Source: Brachyspira sp. CAG:484
GTDB lineage: Bacteria; Cyanobacteriota; Vampirovibrionia; Gastranaerophilales; Gastranaerophilaceae
Assembly: GCA_000431315.1 (NCBI GenBank)
Contig: HF989700.1
Span: forward strand, 1 to 34,833
Direction of reading: 5' to 3'
DNA length: 34,833 nt
Below the pieces are notes generated by a model that worked only from the letters and a program-made list of their open reading frames with translations, was not told the origin of the DNA and did no database searches. Positions 15,812-24,019 of this stretch are shown here, in pieces. Numbering within the stretch: position 1 is the stretch's first letter; every line of letters begins with the position of its first letter. Made by a program: the position numbers and the translations under genes.

Positions 15812-15855
15812 ATATTACAATTTGTTGACTTTATGTAACTATGATTATAAAATTA
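15812..15855 (+). repeat. Direct repeat flanking the GH77 gene, right copy
   Basis: This copy contains ATATTACAA (15812-15820), TTGACTTT (15825-15832) and TATGATTATAAAATTA (15840-15855), matching 13701-13739. Here the gap between the blocks is 5 bp longer, which gives a promoter-like 17-bp spacing. Confidence 0.7.
15825..15853 (+). promoter_or_regulatory. Promoter of the GT2 pair
   Basis: TTGACT (15825-15830) and TAAAAT (15848-15853) are separated by 17 bp. The -10 box ends 9 nt before the ATG at 15863 and no Shine-Dalgarno lies between, so transcripts would start within a few bases of the start codon. Confidence 0.55.
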
Positions 15856-15862
15856 ATTTGTT

Positions 15863-16846
15863 ATGGCTAAAGTTTCGATAATAATTCCGGTATACAATGT
15901 TGAGAAATATTTATCCAAATGTCTTGACAGTGTTATTTCTCAAACCTATAAAGATATTGAAATTATCTGTGTAAACGATGGTTCTACTGATAATTCACTT
16001 CAAATTCTGACCGAATATGCCAATAAAGATGACAGAATTAAAATTATAACAAAACCTAACGGTGGTCTTTTTTCTGCACGTCATGTCGGTATAGCTGCTG
16101 CAGTTGGTGAATATTTGCTGTTTGTAGATTCTGATGACTGGATAGACGAGAAACTTGTTGAAAAAACTGTAGATAAGATTCGCGAAACTAATGCCGATGC
16201 TGTTATTTTCGGTGCATATTCTGTTAAGGGAAATAATATTTCTAAAGGAATGTACAGCGTAAACAGAATTCCCCAAAAATTTAAAGAAAGCATTTTAACT
16301 TTAAAGGACTACGAAGACAACCTTTTCCGTTTTCCGCCAACTGCCTGGTGTAAGCTTTACCGTAAAAATTTTGTTGATGAAAATAACATAAAGTTCCAGG
16401 AAATTAAAGATGGTGAGGATCAGATTTTTTATTTGCACACTATGCTTGCAGCAAAAAGTGTGTATATTATAGACGAGAACTTATACTATTACGTAAAAAA
16501 CAGGGTCGGTGCTATAACAGCTGATAATACCAAAACATCTGTATCTCCTATTCTAAATTTTTATGCTGCAGAAAGACTTCTTAACAGAATTCGTCTTAGT
16601 AATAAATATATTAATCAGGTTACAGATAAGTATTTTTCAAAAGCGCTATCCTGGTATGGCAAATGCAGTAAGGATTTTAAGCCGGAATATTTTAATAAGC
16701 TGATGGAATTAAAGGAATATATTGATGAAACATATTCTTCCGGCTGGTGGAAGTATTATAAATTAAATAGAAACGATAGTTATATAAGTATAAAGGCTAA
16801 AATTATTATAGCAAAAGGTAAATGGAAAATTAAGAAAGGGTTATAA
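15863..16846 (+). CDS. GT2 family glycosyltransferase
   Basis: A 327-residue protein with an N-terminal GT-A domain: KVSIIIPVYNVEKYLSKCLDSV (3-24), VNDGSTDNS (37-45) and the metal-binding VDSDDW (88-93), the DxD-type motif for the nucleotide sugar. The middle has KDGEDQIFYLHT, which resembles the acceptor/catalytic ED region of the EpsJ/CpsJ-like subgroup. There are no membrane helices; the basic C-terminus (KGKWKIKKGL) may associate with the membrane. Sugar and acceptor cannot be inferred; a surface polysaccharide or glycoprotein is likely. Its TAA is followed directly by the ATG of the next GT2 gene, so they form one transcript. Confidence 0.9.
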   Translation: MAKVSIIIPVYNVEKYLSKCLDSVISQTYKDIEIICVNDGSTDNSLQILTEYANKDDRIKIITKPNGGLFSARHVGIAAAVGEYLLFVDSDDWIDEKLVEKTVDKIRETNADAVIFGAYSVKGNNISKGMYSVNRIPQKFKESILTLKDYEDNLFRFPPTAWCKLYRKNFVDENNIKFQEIKDGEDQIFYLHTMLAAKSVYIIDENLYYYVKNRVGAITADNTKTSVSPILNFYAAERLLNRIRLSNKYINQVTDKYFSKALSWYGKCSKDFKPEYFNKLMELKEYIDETYSSGWWKYYKLNRNDSYISIKAKIIIAKGKWKIKKGL

Positions 16847-17725
16847 ATGGCTGGATTTCCAAAGGTATCTGTAATAGTACCTGTGTATAATGTAGAGAAG
16901 TATCTTGAAAACTGCTTGGAAACTCTAATTAGCCAGACACTTAAAGATATTGAAATAATCTGTATTAATGATGGTTCAAAAGACAGCTCGCCGGATATAC
17001 TCAAGAAATATGCTCTCAATGATGAAAGAATAAAAATTATTGATAAACATAATGAAGGACTCTCAGCTGCCCGTAATGATGGTTTGAATGTAGCAACAGG
17101 TGAATACATTGGTTTTGTTGATTCTGATGACTGGGTTGATTTAAATTTTTATGAAAAGCTTTATAATGCTGCAAAGAAACATAATGCAGAGGTTGCCTGT
17201 GGAAATATTATCAGATGTGGTAATAGAATTACAAAATATAAGTTAAAATTTGAAAATGAACAATTTATAACAGATAACGTAGAAAAATTAAAGGCTACAA
17301 AAATTCCTAAATATAATTATGTATGGAATAAAATTTATAAACGTACAAGCTTGCAAAATTTAAATATAACATTTCCATATGGCAGATATTATGAAGATAT
17401 GTGCTGGTCAATCAAAATTTTATATTATTTGAATGGGCTTGTAACTGTGCCTGAATGTGCATATTATTATCGTAGGAATGAGTATTCAATTGTTTCCACA
17501 AAATCTGCAAAACACGTATCTGATGCAATGGAATCTGAAAAAGAAATGATAGAATTTGCGGAAGAAAAGCATCTGCCTGTACTTGAAGGATTAAAATTGG
17601 TGAAGCGTGAAAAATTCAGGTTTTTGGGAGTAACAATATTAAAAACGTTTTATTATTATCCAAATACAAAGAAATATATGCTTTTCGGAATAATTCCAAT
17701 TGTAAAAATAAAAAGCAAGAAATAA
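16847..17725 (+). CDS. GT2 family glycosyltransferase
   Basis: A 292-residue paralogue of the preceding enzyme. It has VSVIVPVYNVEKYLENCLETL, CINDGSKDSS and VDSDDW (91-96) at matching places, then YYEDMCWSIKILYYL as the counterpart of the ED motif. The N-terminal 110 residues are clearly related to those of the neighbour, and the C-terminal halves diverge, so the two probably add different sugars or use different acceptors. There is no gap between the genes; with no separate Shine-Dalgarno, this one probably depends on translational coupling. The next gene on this strand is tRNA-Arg with its own promoter. Confidence 0.9.
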   Translation: MAGFPKVSVIVPVYNVEKYLENCLETLISQTLKDIEIICINDGSKDSSPDILKKYALNDERIKIIDKHNEGLSAARNDGLNVATGEYIGFVDSDDWVDLNFYEKLYNAAKKHNAEVACGNIIRCGNRITKYKLKFENEQFITDNVEKLKATKIPKYNYVWNKIYKRTSLQNLNITFPYGRYYEDMCWSIKILYYLNGLVTVPECAYYYRRNEYSIVSTKSAKHVSDAMESEKEMIEFAEEKHLPVLEGLKLVKREKFRFLGVTILKTFYYYPNTKKYMLFGIIPIVKIKSKK

Positions 17726-17733
17726 AAAACGAC

Positions 17734-17761
17734 TTGCGTGAAAAAATGTTTATGCTAATAT
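17734..17761 (+). promoter_or_regulatory. Promoter of tRNA-Arg
   Basis: TTGCGT (17734-17739), a 16-bp spacer and TATAAT-like TAATAT (17756-17761) precede a ~65-nt leader. The leader contains GAGGAAT ... ATTCCTC inverted arms (from about 17771 to 17821) and would be removed during tRNA processing. Confidence 0.6.
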
Positions 17762-17830
17762 AAAAACTATGAGGAATGAATACAGATACCCCACAGAAAC
17801 CAAACGTCTGGAAAATTCCTCTGGATCCAA

Positions 17831-17904
<74 letters not shown>

Positions 17905-17932
17905 TTTTCTTTTTATAAGATATAATTGAATT

Positions 17933-17962
17933 TCAGCCGCTTTTGTAAAAGGCTGATTTTTT
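17933..17962 (+). terminator. Terminator after tRNA-Arg
   Basis: TCAGCC-GC-TTTT pairs with AAAA-GGCTGA across a GT turn (the GC is unpaired), followed by six T. It lies 29 bp after the tRNA and points in the same direction. Confidence 0.7.
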
Positions 17963-17965
17963 ATT

Positions 17966-18149
17966 TTTAGCCGCTTGTTGTTGCAAAGTCGCGAGAAAGT
18001 TGCAGCGAATTTGCGGACGGAGGGCGCGAATGTAGTGAGTTAATACGGATAGCGGGTAAATTGAGCTTACTCGGACAAAGTCCGATAAGCGAAACTTTAG
18101 GAACGTGTTGAAATCCAGGACGGGTTGTACCCAGGTAAATATATAATAT
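17966..18149 (+). ncRNA. GC-rich structured intergenic stretch, possible small RNA
   Basis: The 492-bp gap between the GT2 pair and the beta-lactamase holds the tRNA, and after it about 180 bp without a convincing ORF. The GC content here is clearly above the surroundings. Visible structure: CTTA-C-TCGGAC-AAA-GTCCGA-TAAG (18066-18089, a strong hairpin with one bulge), GGGT-TGT-ACCC (about 18122-18132), and AAAGTT near 17997 complementary to AACTTT near 18093. A strong plus-strand terminator closes the stretch. No promoter is evident, so it could be read through from the tRNA, be a degenerate repeat, or be an unrecognised RNA. I match it to no known RNA family. Confidence 0.3.
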
Positions 18150-18173
18150 AAGCGGGGGGTAGCCCGCTTTTTT
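18150..18173 (+). terminator. Strong Rho-independent terminator
   Basis: AAGCGGG (18150-18156) pairs with CCCGCTT (18163-18169) around GGGTAG and is followed by T6. It ends a plus-strand transcript, yet no protein gene lies upstream on that strand between the tRNA and this site. Confidence 0.85.
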
Positions 18174-18217
18174 AATATTATTGTTGTTTGAGATTTTTTT
18201 TTCGAAGCTGTTTTTTA

Positions 18218-19117
18218 CTAATCACAATATATTGAACGACAAACTATATGCTTATATACTGTTTTTGATATGTTCGCAATTATTTCTGCATTTTCTTTGT
18301 CAGAGAGTTTTGAGTTTGATATAAATACTGCTATATAGTATGTTTCTCCGTTTGGTAAAATTACATATCCGGCATCATTATCCGCAATTTTTAGACCTGT
18401 ATTTTCATCTCGCGAAGAAGAACCTGTTTTATGTCCAAATACTGTTCCTGGAGGCAAACCTTTTTTTATTTTATCTTCTCCCGTAACTGTTTTTTCCATA
18501 ATTTTATCTAAAAAGTTTTTATGTTCAACTGTGAGTATATCTGTTTCTCGAACTGTTTTCATGTACTTTGCAACATCTTTTGGTGTTGCCTGATTCAAAT
18601 ATTGTTTGTTTATATCCGAATTCATTTCTTTTTCGTTTACTGAAATTTCAATTCCGGAAAATCCTGTGTCTTTTAATACTTTATCAAGTTTCCTTGCTCC
18701 GCCTATATATTCAAGCAATATGTCGCTGGCATTGTTGTCGCTTTCTGAAATTGTATACTCTAAAAGTTCTGCGATTGTTATGTCAATTGGAAAACTTTTG
18801 TACTTTTTCAGCATGGGACTGTAAAGATTTTTATTAATCATGGTTTCTTTTATAGTTAATTTTGTATTTAAATCTATTTTTTGCTTATTTAGTTTATTCA
18901 GGACTTCTACTGCTATAAAATACTTGAATACGCTAAGAAGCGGTTGTTTTTGAGTCCCGATTGTCCAGATTTTGTCATTTTTTAACACAGCTATACCAAT
19001 ACGGTAATCTTTTTGCCATGTATACCTGCGGAGTTTAAAGCTTAATGTATTTGTGTAAGTTACAAGTAAACAGATAAATAAAAAAATTATTGATATTATA
19101 AAAAATGTTTTTTTCAT
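18218..19117 (-). CDS. Class A beta-lactamase (subclass A2-like)
   Basis: A 299-residue serine beta-lactamase. A signal/anchor segment (FFIISIIFLFICLLVTYTNT) covers residues 5-24; no lipobox is clear. All class A motifs are present: SVFK with the acylating Ser62 and Lys65, SDN (126-128), the omega-loop E162-x-x-x-N166 (NEKEMN) and KTG (230-232) within GHKTGSSS. FKYFIAVEVL, SDNNASDILL and EKEMN resemble the CfxA/CepA/PER-type A2 branch found in gut Bacteroidetes. It would hydrolyse beta-lactams in the periplasm; the spectrum cannot be read from sequence. Two cysteines near the C-terminus (CRSIYC) might form a disulphide. No mobile element adjoins it; tRNA-Arg is about 310 bp away. Confidence 0.92.
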   Translation of the reverse strand: MKKTFFIISIIFLFICLLVTYTNTLSFKLRRYTWQKDYRIGIAVLKNDKIWTIGTQKQPLLSVFKYFIAVEVLNKLNKQKIDLNTKLTIKETMINKNLYSPMLKKYKSFPIDITIAELLEYTISESDNNASDILLEYIGGARKLDKVLKDTGFSGIEISVNEKEMNSDINKQYLNQATPKDVAKYMKTVRETDILTVEHKNFLDKIMEKTVTGEDKIKKGLPPGTVFGHKTGSSSRDENTGLKIADNDAGYVILPNGETYYIAVFISNSKLSDKENAEIIANISKTVYKHIVCRSIYCD

Positions 19118-19261
19118 TACTTAAATTATAACTTATTACCCGAATATATATCACAGCTTATTAAAAATTTAGTAATATGTAAAGCCTCTTAGGTAATACA
19201 ATACTTTTTTTTAAAAGATGAATATTATTTTATATCAGCTTTCATAAGAGGAGATAATATT

Positions 19262-22200
19262 ATGAGGTCACAAATATTAATTAATGCTGTAGTGGTTATA
19301 CTATCTATAATATCAATTACTCAGGCGTCACAAGCGAGTGAATTTAACGCTGATGATATATCAAGTTTCCACAGAGCAATAGCAGAGGCGGAAGCGGATC
19401 CGTCTTCCAGCCATAAAATTAATATTAATGGAGATATAGTTTTAGACTCTTCAATTAAAGAAGCTGTAAGCCTTGAACTGGCAGGAAGTAATAATGAGGC
19501 TTTTTATAATTTTGTACTAAACGGCAATACTTTTACTTATGATGGTGCTGGTAAAAGTTCTAAAATTTCGGATTTAAATATTATATCAAATGCAGCAGGC
19601 AGCGGAATTAACGTAAATAATCAAACTTTCACTGTTGATAATACTCATTTTTCAGGAGATTTATCATCAAATAGAAATAGTTTTCTCTCTAATGTAGGAG
19701 GTAAGTTAGTAATAACAGATTCAGATTTCCAAAATTATAAAAATGTTTTTGAAGGGGGAGCTATCAACAATAAGGGCGGCGGTAGTTTATATGTATCAAA
19801 TACAGATTTTCTAAATAACTCTGCAAGTAACGGCAGTGCTTTATATATAACAAGCGGTAGTGCAGATATTTACAATTCAGACTTTTTAAATAATTATGCT
19901 TCCTCCAAAGGCGGTGCTGCATATATAAGTGGAGGAAGCTTAAATTTAACAGATTCAAACATAAAAAATAATATTGCACAGTCTCAGGGAGGAGGTCTAT
20001 ATGTAGATAACAGTGCTACTGTCGTTATAGATAATACTGTGTTTGATAATAATTCTGTTAGTGATGCTGCAAACGGAGGCGCTATTTATACTGCAGGTAA
20101 TGTGACAATTCAAGGAGGCTCCTCTTTTACAAATAATAAGGTAGTAACCGGCTCCGGCGGCGCCATTGATAATTTTAATGGTACATTGGTTATAGATAAT
20201 GCTCTATTTGATAATAATTTAGCCAAAAATGATGGCGGAGCAATAACTGGCTCCGGAAGTCTTACAATTTCAAATTCTAAATTTTCAAATAACAAATCTA
20301 CACATAGTATTGCAGGAGCAATAATACATGATAATTTAACAATAAGTAATAGTATTTTTGAGAATAATGGCTCTGGTATTGTTGAGGATCCTAATGACCC
20401 GCAGAGCGGTTTTGGCGGTGCAATAGTTACAAGTGATGCAAAAATTTCGGACTGTACATTTTCAGGAAATTATACCGGTTTTGACAGCGGCGGAGCAATT
20501 GTAAATCTTTATGGAACAATAGATTTTAACAATTCAAATGTATTTACTGATAATAAAGCAAAATACAACGGAGGGGCTTTATATACTACCACACAGTCAG
20601 TTACAAATATTAACGGGACGGCAAGTTTCTTAAACAATAAATCTACAGATGGTCTTGGAGGTGGTATCCTTGCTCAGGGAACAGTTAATATTAATGCAAA
20701 CAATCCGGATAAATCGGTTATATTTTCAGGGAACACAGATTCTACCGGAACAAATGCTTTTCATATTGATATTGCAGCCGGCGCTAAACCGGATGAAGTT
20801 GGAACTGTAAATTTAAATGTTTCTAACGGAGCAAAAATTATTATTGATGATAATTTTTCAGGTTTGGCAGGTACTAAGTTAAATATCAAGGGCACATCAT
20901 CTTATAATGATTATGTTTGTTTAGGCTCGGAAAACGAAAATTTCAAAGGTGATGTAACTGCTGAAGATATTAACCTGTATTTTTATAATAAAGAATCCAA
21001 TCTTGCAAATGCTAATATATTTGCCAAAAATACAAACTTTAATTTTATGAACGGTTATTTAAATAACGTATCTTTAAATTTGGATGCTTCCGGAGGCGGT
21101 AATTCTCTTTCGCTGGATGTTGATCCGGCAGCTTTAACATGTGATTATATAACTTTGACAGGAGATCCGGCAAATATTACCCAATTTATCATTAGAGAGG
21201 TAAATGTAATTAGTGATCCTATTCAATCGGTTACTATTTTTGATATATTTGACCATGATAAATACGGAACGGATTTAGCATTATCTGATGAATTGCAAAA
21301 TTCAATAGTTTATGGTGCTTTAAAACAATACAAATGGTCGTTAACACCAAAATTAACGTTAACTGAAATAGGCGGTTTTAACCCTAATATACAAAGGTTT
21401 CAGGGGGCAACTGCTGCGGCTTTCATGAACCAGATGCTCAGTTATGATTACTCCTTATATAGAACAGATGAAATATATACAAATTTAAGAGAACAGAAAC
21501 TTGCAGCAAGAAAGCTGAATTCATACGCATCTATAACTCCTGCCGGCATGTATGTGGATCAGTATTATGCTGATGGCTCTGCATTTTGGATGCGGCCTTA
21601 CGTCAACATTGAATCCTTTCATCTTTCAGGTGCTTCCGGTACTGTTAATAACCAATCATATGGTACTATGTTCGGGTTTGACTTTCCTATGATTGAAACC
21701 AAAAATGACTGGAAACTCTTCCCTACAATATATGGAGCTTATATTGGGTCAAGCCAGCAGTACGTTGATTCCGATATGTATCAAAACGGCGGTTACGGCG
21801 GACTTTTGCTTAGTGCCTACAAAAAAGATTTTTATGCAGGCTGGACAATCAACGGAGGCGGACTTGGTGTTGAATCAAAATATAATTCCGGAAAAGATGA
21901 TTATGCTATTGTGACAGCCGGTACTGCATTAAAGCTCGCTTACAACTGGAAATTACGTGACAGGTTTATACTTCAGCCAAATTTCACCACTGCATATACT
22001 TTCCTGAGCCCGTCAAATCTTGTAAACTTCCAGAGTTTAGATATAAACCAGTCACAGGTTAACGGTTTAACTATAGCTCCTTCAGTAAGATTAACCTACA
22101 GAAATGAGGAAGGATTTGAACCATATATATTCGGCGGGTGTGTAATTCCTATAATGAGTGATATAAAAGCTAACGTTGACGGAGTAAACCTTGACAAACT

Positions 22201-22342
22201 TACATTAAATCCATGGGCACAGTTTGGTGCAGGTGTAAGAAGGCGTATAAAAGACAGGGTAACCTGTTTTGCCGAAACCGTAATCCGTACTGGCGGAAGA
22301 ACAGGATGGGGTTTTATGCTTAATATTCAAATTGCTATTTAA
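19262..22342 (+). CDS. Pmp-like autotransporter adhesin
   Basis: A 1026-residue protein. Residues 1-27 form a signal peptide, with cleavage near ASQAS. The passenger, from about 30 to 560, is a right-handed beta-helix built from repeats pairing F(x)NN with GGA[ILVY]: FLNNYASSKGGAAY, FDNNSVSDAANGGAIY, FTNNKVVTGSGGAI, FDNNLAKNDGGAI, FSGNYTGFDSGGAI, FTDNKAKYNGGALY. These two motifs define chlamydial polymorphic membrane proteins. From about residue 765 to the end there are alternating amphipathic strands (FWMRPYVNIESF, FGAGVRRRIKDRV, GWGFMLNIQIAI) of an autotransporter beta-barrel. So it is exported through its own outer-membrane pore and displays the passenger at the surface, probably as an adhesin. 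GAGGAG lies 9 nt before the ATG. Stop codons overlap the convergent EamA gene. Confidence 0.88.
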   Translation: MRSQILINAVVVILSIISITQASQASEFNADDISSFHRAIAEAEADPSSSHKININGDIVLDSSIKEAVSLELAGSNNEAFYNFVLNGNTFTYDGAGKSSKISDLNIISNAAGSGINVNNQTFTVDNTHFSGDLSSNRNSFLSNVGGKLVITDSDFQNYKNVFEGGAINNKGGGSLYVSNTDFLNNSASNGSALYITSGSADIYNSDFLNNYASSKGGAAYISGGSLNLTDSNIKNNIAQSQGGGLYVDNSATVVIDNTVFDNNSVSDAANGGAIYTAGNVTIQGGSSFTNNKVVTGSGGAIDNFNGTLVIDNALFDNNLAKNDGGAITGSGSLTISNSKFSNNKSTHSIAGAIIHDNLTISNSIFENNGSGIVEDPNDPQSGFGGAIVTSDAKISDCTFSGNYTGFDSGGAIVNLYGTIDFNNSNVFTDNKAKYNGGALYTTTQSVTNINGTASFLNNKSTDGLGGGILAQGTVNINANNPDKSVIFSGNTDSTGTNAFHIDIAAGAKPDEVGTVNLNVSNGAKIIIDDNFSGLAGTKLNIKGTSSYNDYVCLGSENENFKGDVTAEDINLYFYNKESNLANANIFAKNTNFNFMNGYLNNVSLNLDASGGGNSLSLDVDPAALTCDYITLTGDPANITQFIIREVNVISDPIQSVTIFDIFDHDKYGTDLALSDELQNSIVYGALKQYKWSLTPKLTLTEIGGFNPNIQRFQGATAAAFMNQMLSYDYSLYRTDEIYTNLREQKLAARKLNSYASITPAGMYVDQYYADGSAFWMRPYVNIESFHLSGASGTVNNQSYGTMFGFDFPMIETKNDWKLFPTIYGAYIGSSQQYVDSDMYQNGGYGGLLLSAYKKDFYAGWTINGGGLGVESKYNSGKDDYAIVTAGTALKLAYNWKLRDRFILQPNFTTAYTFLSPSNLVNFQSLDINQSQVNGLTIAPSVRLTYRNEEGFEPYIFGGCVIPIMSDIKANVDGVNLDKLTLNPWAQFGAGVRRRIKDRVTCFAETVIRTGGRTGWGFMLNIQIAI

Positions 22343-23235
22343 CAATGTTGTTTAGATTTAACGGTTTTTCTCAAAATTATGGCAATTACACCGGTTAAAA
22401 TTAATACAATACCTGTTATTACCCTTGATGTAAGATGCTGATGAAAAACAGCTACTCCGAAGAATATTGCAGTAAGCGGTTCTAAAGCCCCGAGAATTGC
22501 AGTTGTTGTTGAACCTATTAACCTGATTGATACATTTATTGTTTCAAGTGAAATTATTGTAGGAAAAATTGAAAGGGCAATTGTACAAAGCCATAAAAAC
22601 GGTTTGTCTATAATTTGTAGTTCTGTACAGAATTTCAAATTGTAAATATAAACCAAAAGCCCGAAAAGCATTACATAAAAACTCATCTTATCATGTTTTA
22701 TGTGTTTGGCAACTTTATTGTTTTTTACACCGACAATATAAATGGCATATAATAAAGCCGACAGCAAAACCTGTAAGACGCCATGCAGGTTTAATGTTGA
22801 ACCAGGTTTATTATTGTACAGCATTATAATTCCGGCTGAGGTTAACAGAATAGAAAAAATTACAGTTTTGGTAATTTTTTCCTTGTAAAATATTGCCATA
22901 ATTAAAGCAACCATAACAGGATATATAAACAAAATTGTACACGCTATGCCGACTTCTATATATTTAAAAGCATCAAATAGCGTTAACGATGAAAGCGAAA
23001 AGACAATTCCCAGAAAAAACAGTGGAAATATTTCATTTTGGGAAAGTTTTAATGAGCCCTTTTTGATGAATTTAATCCAGGTTCCGTAGATAATTACAGC
23101 CAGACAGTACCTGTAAAATAGTACGGAATTTACACCTATTCCTCCTGCATAGAGCGGAAGCGCAAATAAAGGATTAGTCCCGTAACTTGCCGCAGCTATA
23201 CATCCGTTTACTATTCCGGTTAGTCGTCTGTTCAT
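22339..23235 (-). CDS. EamA/DMT-family transporter
   Basis: A 298-residue polytopic protein with about ten membrane helices in two EamA repeats (NGCIAAASYGTNPLFALPLYAGG at the start of the first; a second half from about residue 150). The final repeat holds GALEPLTAIFFGVAVFHQ, the usual EamA C-terminal signature. These are drug/metabolite or amino-acid exporters, and the substrate is not predictable. I start at ATG 23235 because AAGGG lies 6-8 nt upstream; an ATG five codons earlier lacks a ribosome site. It converges with the autotransporter gene (4-bp overlap) and is divergent from ogt. A second EamA protein at 29045-29899 is only distantly similar. Confidence 0.87.
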   Translation of the reverse strand: MNRRLTGIVNGCIAAASYGTNPLFALPLYAGGIGVNSVLFYRYCLAVIIYGTWIKFIKKGSLKLSQNEIFPLFFLGIVFSLSSLTLFDAFKYIEVGIACTILFIYPVMVALIMAIFYKEKITKTVIFSILLTSAGIIMLYNNKPGSTLNLHGVLQVLLSALLYAIYIVGVKNNKVAKHIKHDKMSFYVMLFGLLVYIYNLKFCTELQIIDKPFLWLCTIALSIFPTIISLETINVSIRLIGSTTTAILGALEPLTAIFFGVAVFHQHLTSRVITGIVLILTGVIAIILRKTVKSKQHC

Positions 23236-23313
23236 GAATTTCCCTTTCATTTTGCATGCCTATAATTTAATTATATTTCTATGTTATTATCAAGACAATA
23301 GGAGAAAGGAAAA

Positions 23314-23856
23314 ATGTTTTATAAGACAACATATTTATCACCTCTTGGGAATATAATGATTGCAGGTGATGGAAAAAGCGTTTCCGGTGTTTGGCTTGAA
23401 GGTCAGAAATATTTTGCTGATACTGTTTTGCAAGATATGAAAGAAAAAGATGATATACCGGTTTTTATTAAAACAAAAGAATGGCTTGACCGGTATTTTG
23501 CAGGCGAAAAACCTTCCATAAATGAACTTCCGCTTGCACCTCAGGGTAATAGTTTCAGGCAGGCAGTATGGAAGATTTTATGTGAAATTCCTTATGGAAA
23601 AACCACAACCTACGGAGAGATTGCCCGTAAAATTGCCAAACAGATGAACAAAACTTCTATGTCTGCACAGGCTGTAGGAGGCGCTGTAGGACATAACCCT
23701 GTTTCAATTATTATTCCCTGCCACAGGGTTGTTGGAACAGGCGGAAATTTGACAGGATATGCTGGCGGAATAGATATAAAAATTAAGCTTTTAAAACTTG
23801 AAGGGGTTGATATGTCAAAATTTTATGATCCTTCTAAAAAATCCCGTCAATGTTAA
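23314..23856 (+). CDS. ogt: Methylated-DNA--protein-cysteine S-methyltransferase
   Basis: A 180-residue suicide DNA-repair protein (EC 2.1.1.63) that moves the methyl group from O6-methylguanine to its own cysteine. The active-site motif IIPCHRVVG has Cys136. The DNA-binding half contains FRQAVWKILCEIPYGKTTTYGEIA (81-104), the usual HTH, and ends with GYAGGIDIKIKLLKLE. It lacks an AdaA domain, so it is the Ogt type. AGGAAA precedes the ATG by about 7 nt. The 3' end overlaps the small minus-strand exported peptide gene by 23 bp. Confidence 0.96.
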   Translation: MFYKTTYLSPLGNIMIAGDGKSVSGVWLEGQKYFADTVLQDMKEKDDIPVFIKTKEWLDRYFAGEKPSINELPLAPQGNSFRQAVWKILCEIPYGKTTTYGEIARKIAKQMNKTSMSAQAVGGAVGHNPVSIIIPCHRVVGTGGNLTGYAGGIDIKIKLLKLEGVDMSKFYDPSKKSRQC

Positions 23857-23938
23857 CATTAAATACCACAGTTTCTGCTTGTGCGGCTGATGTGCCTAAT
23901 ATCAATAATGAAAGCAGAGTTAATACAATCTTTTTCAT
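23834..23938 (-). CDS. 34-residue exported peptide or gene remnant
   Basis: On the minus strand AAAGGATTTATT precedes an ATG at 23938, giving MKKIVLTLLSLLILGTSAAQ and then AETVVFNVNIDGIF, stop. The first 21 residues are a textbook signal peptide (Lys-Lys, Leu-rich core, AQA cleavage), leaving only 13 mature residues. Its stop codon and last codons lie inside the 3' end of ogt on the other strand. Either this is the 5' stub of a secreted-protein gene cut off by a rearrangement, or a real small secreted peptide. The intact start region and ribosome site show that it was recently translated. Confidence 0.55.
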   Translation of the reverse strand: MKKIVLTLLSLLILGTSAAQAETVVFNVNIDGIF

Positions 23939-24019
23939 AATAAATCCTTTTTGGTTTGAACAGATATACTTGTTTTATTTTTATATTTTATATTAAAATT
24001 ACAGAAAAGGAAGTGTTTT

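Noticed and set aside
18218..19117. Beta-lactamase gene brought in by a transposon
   Set aside because: No insertion sequence, inverted repeats or composition change at its borders.
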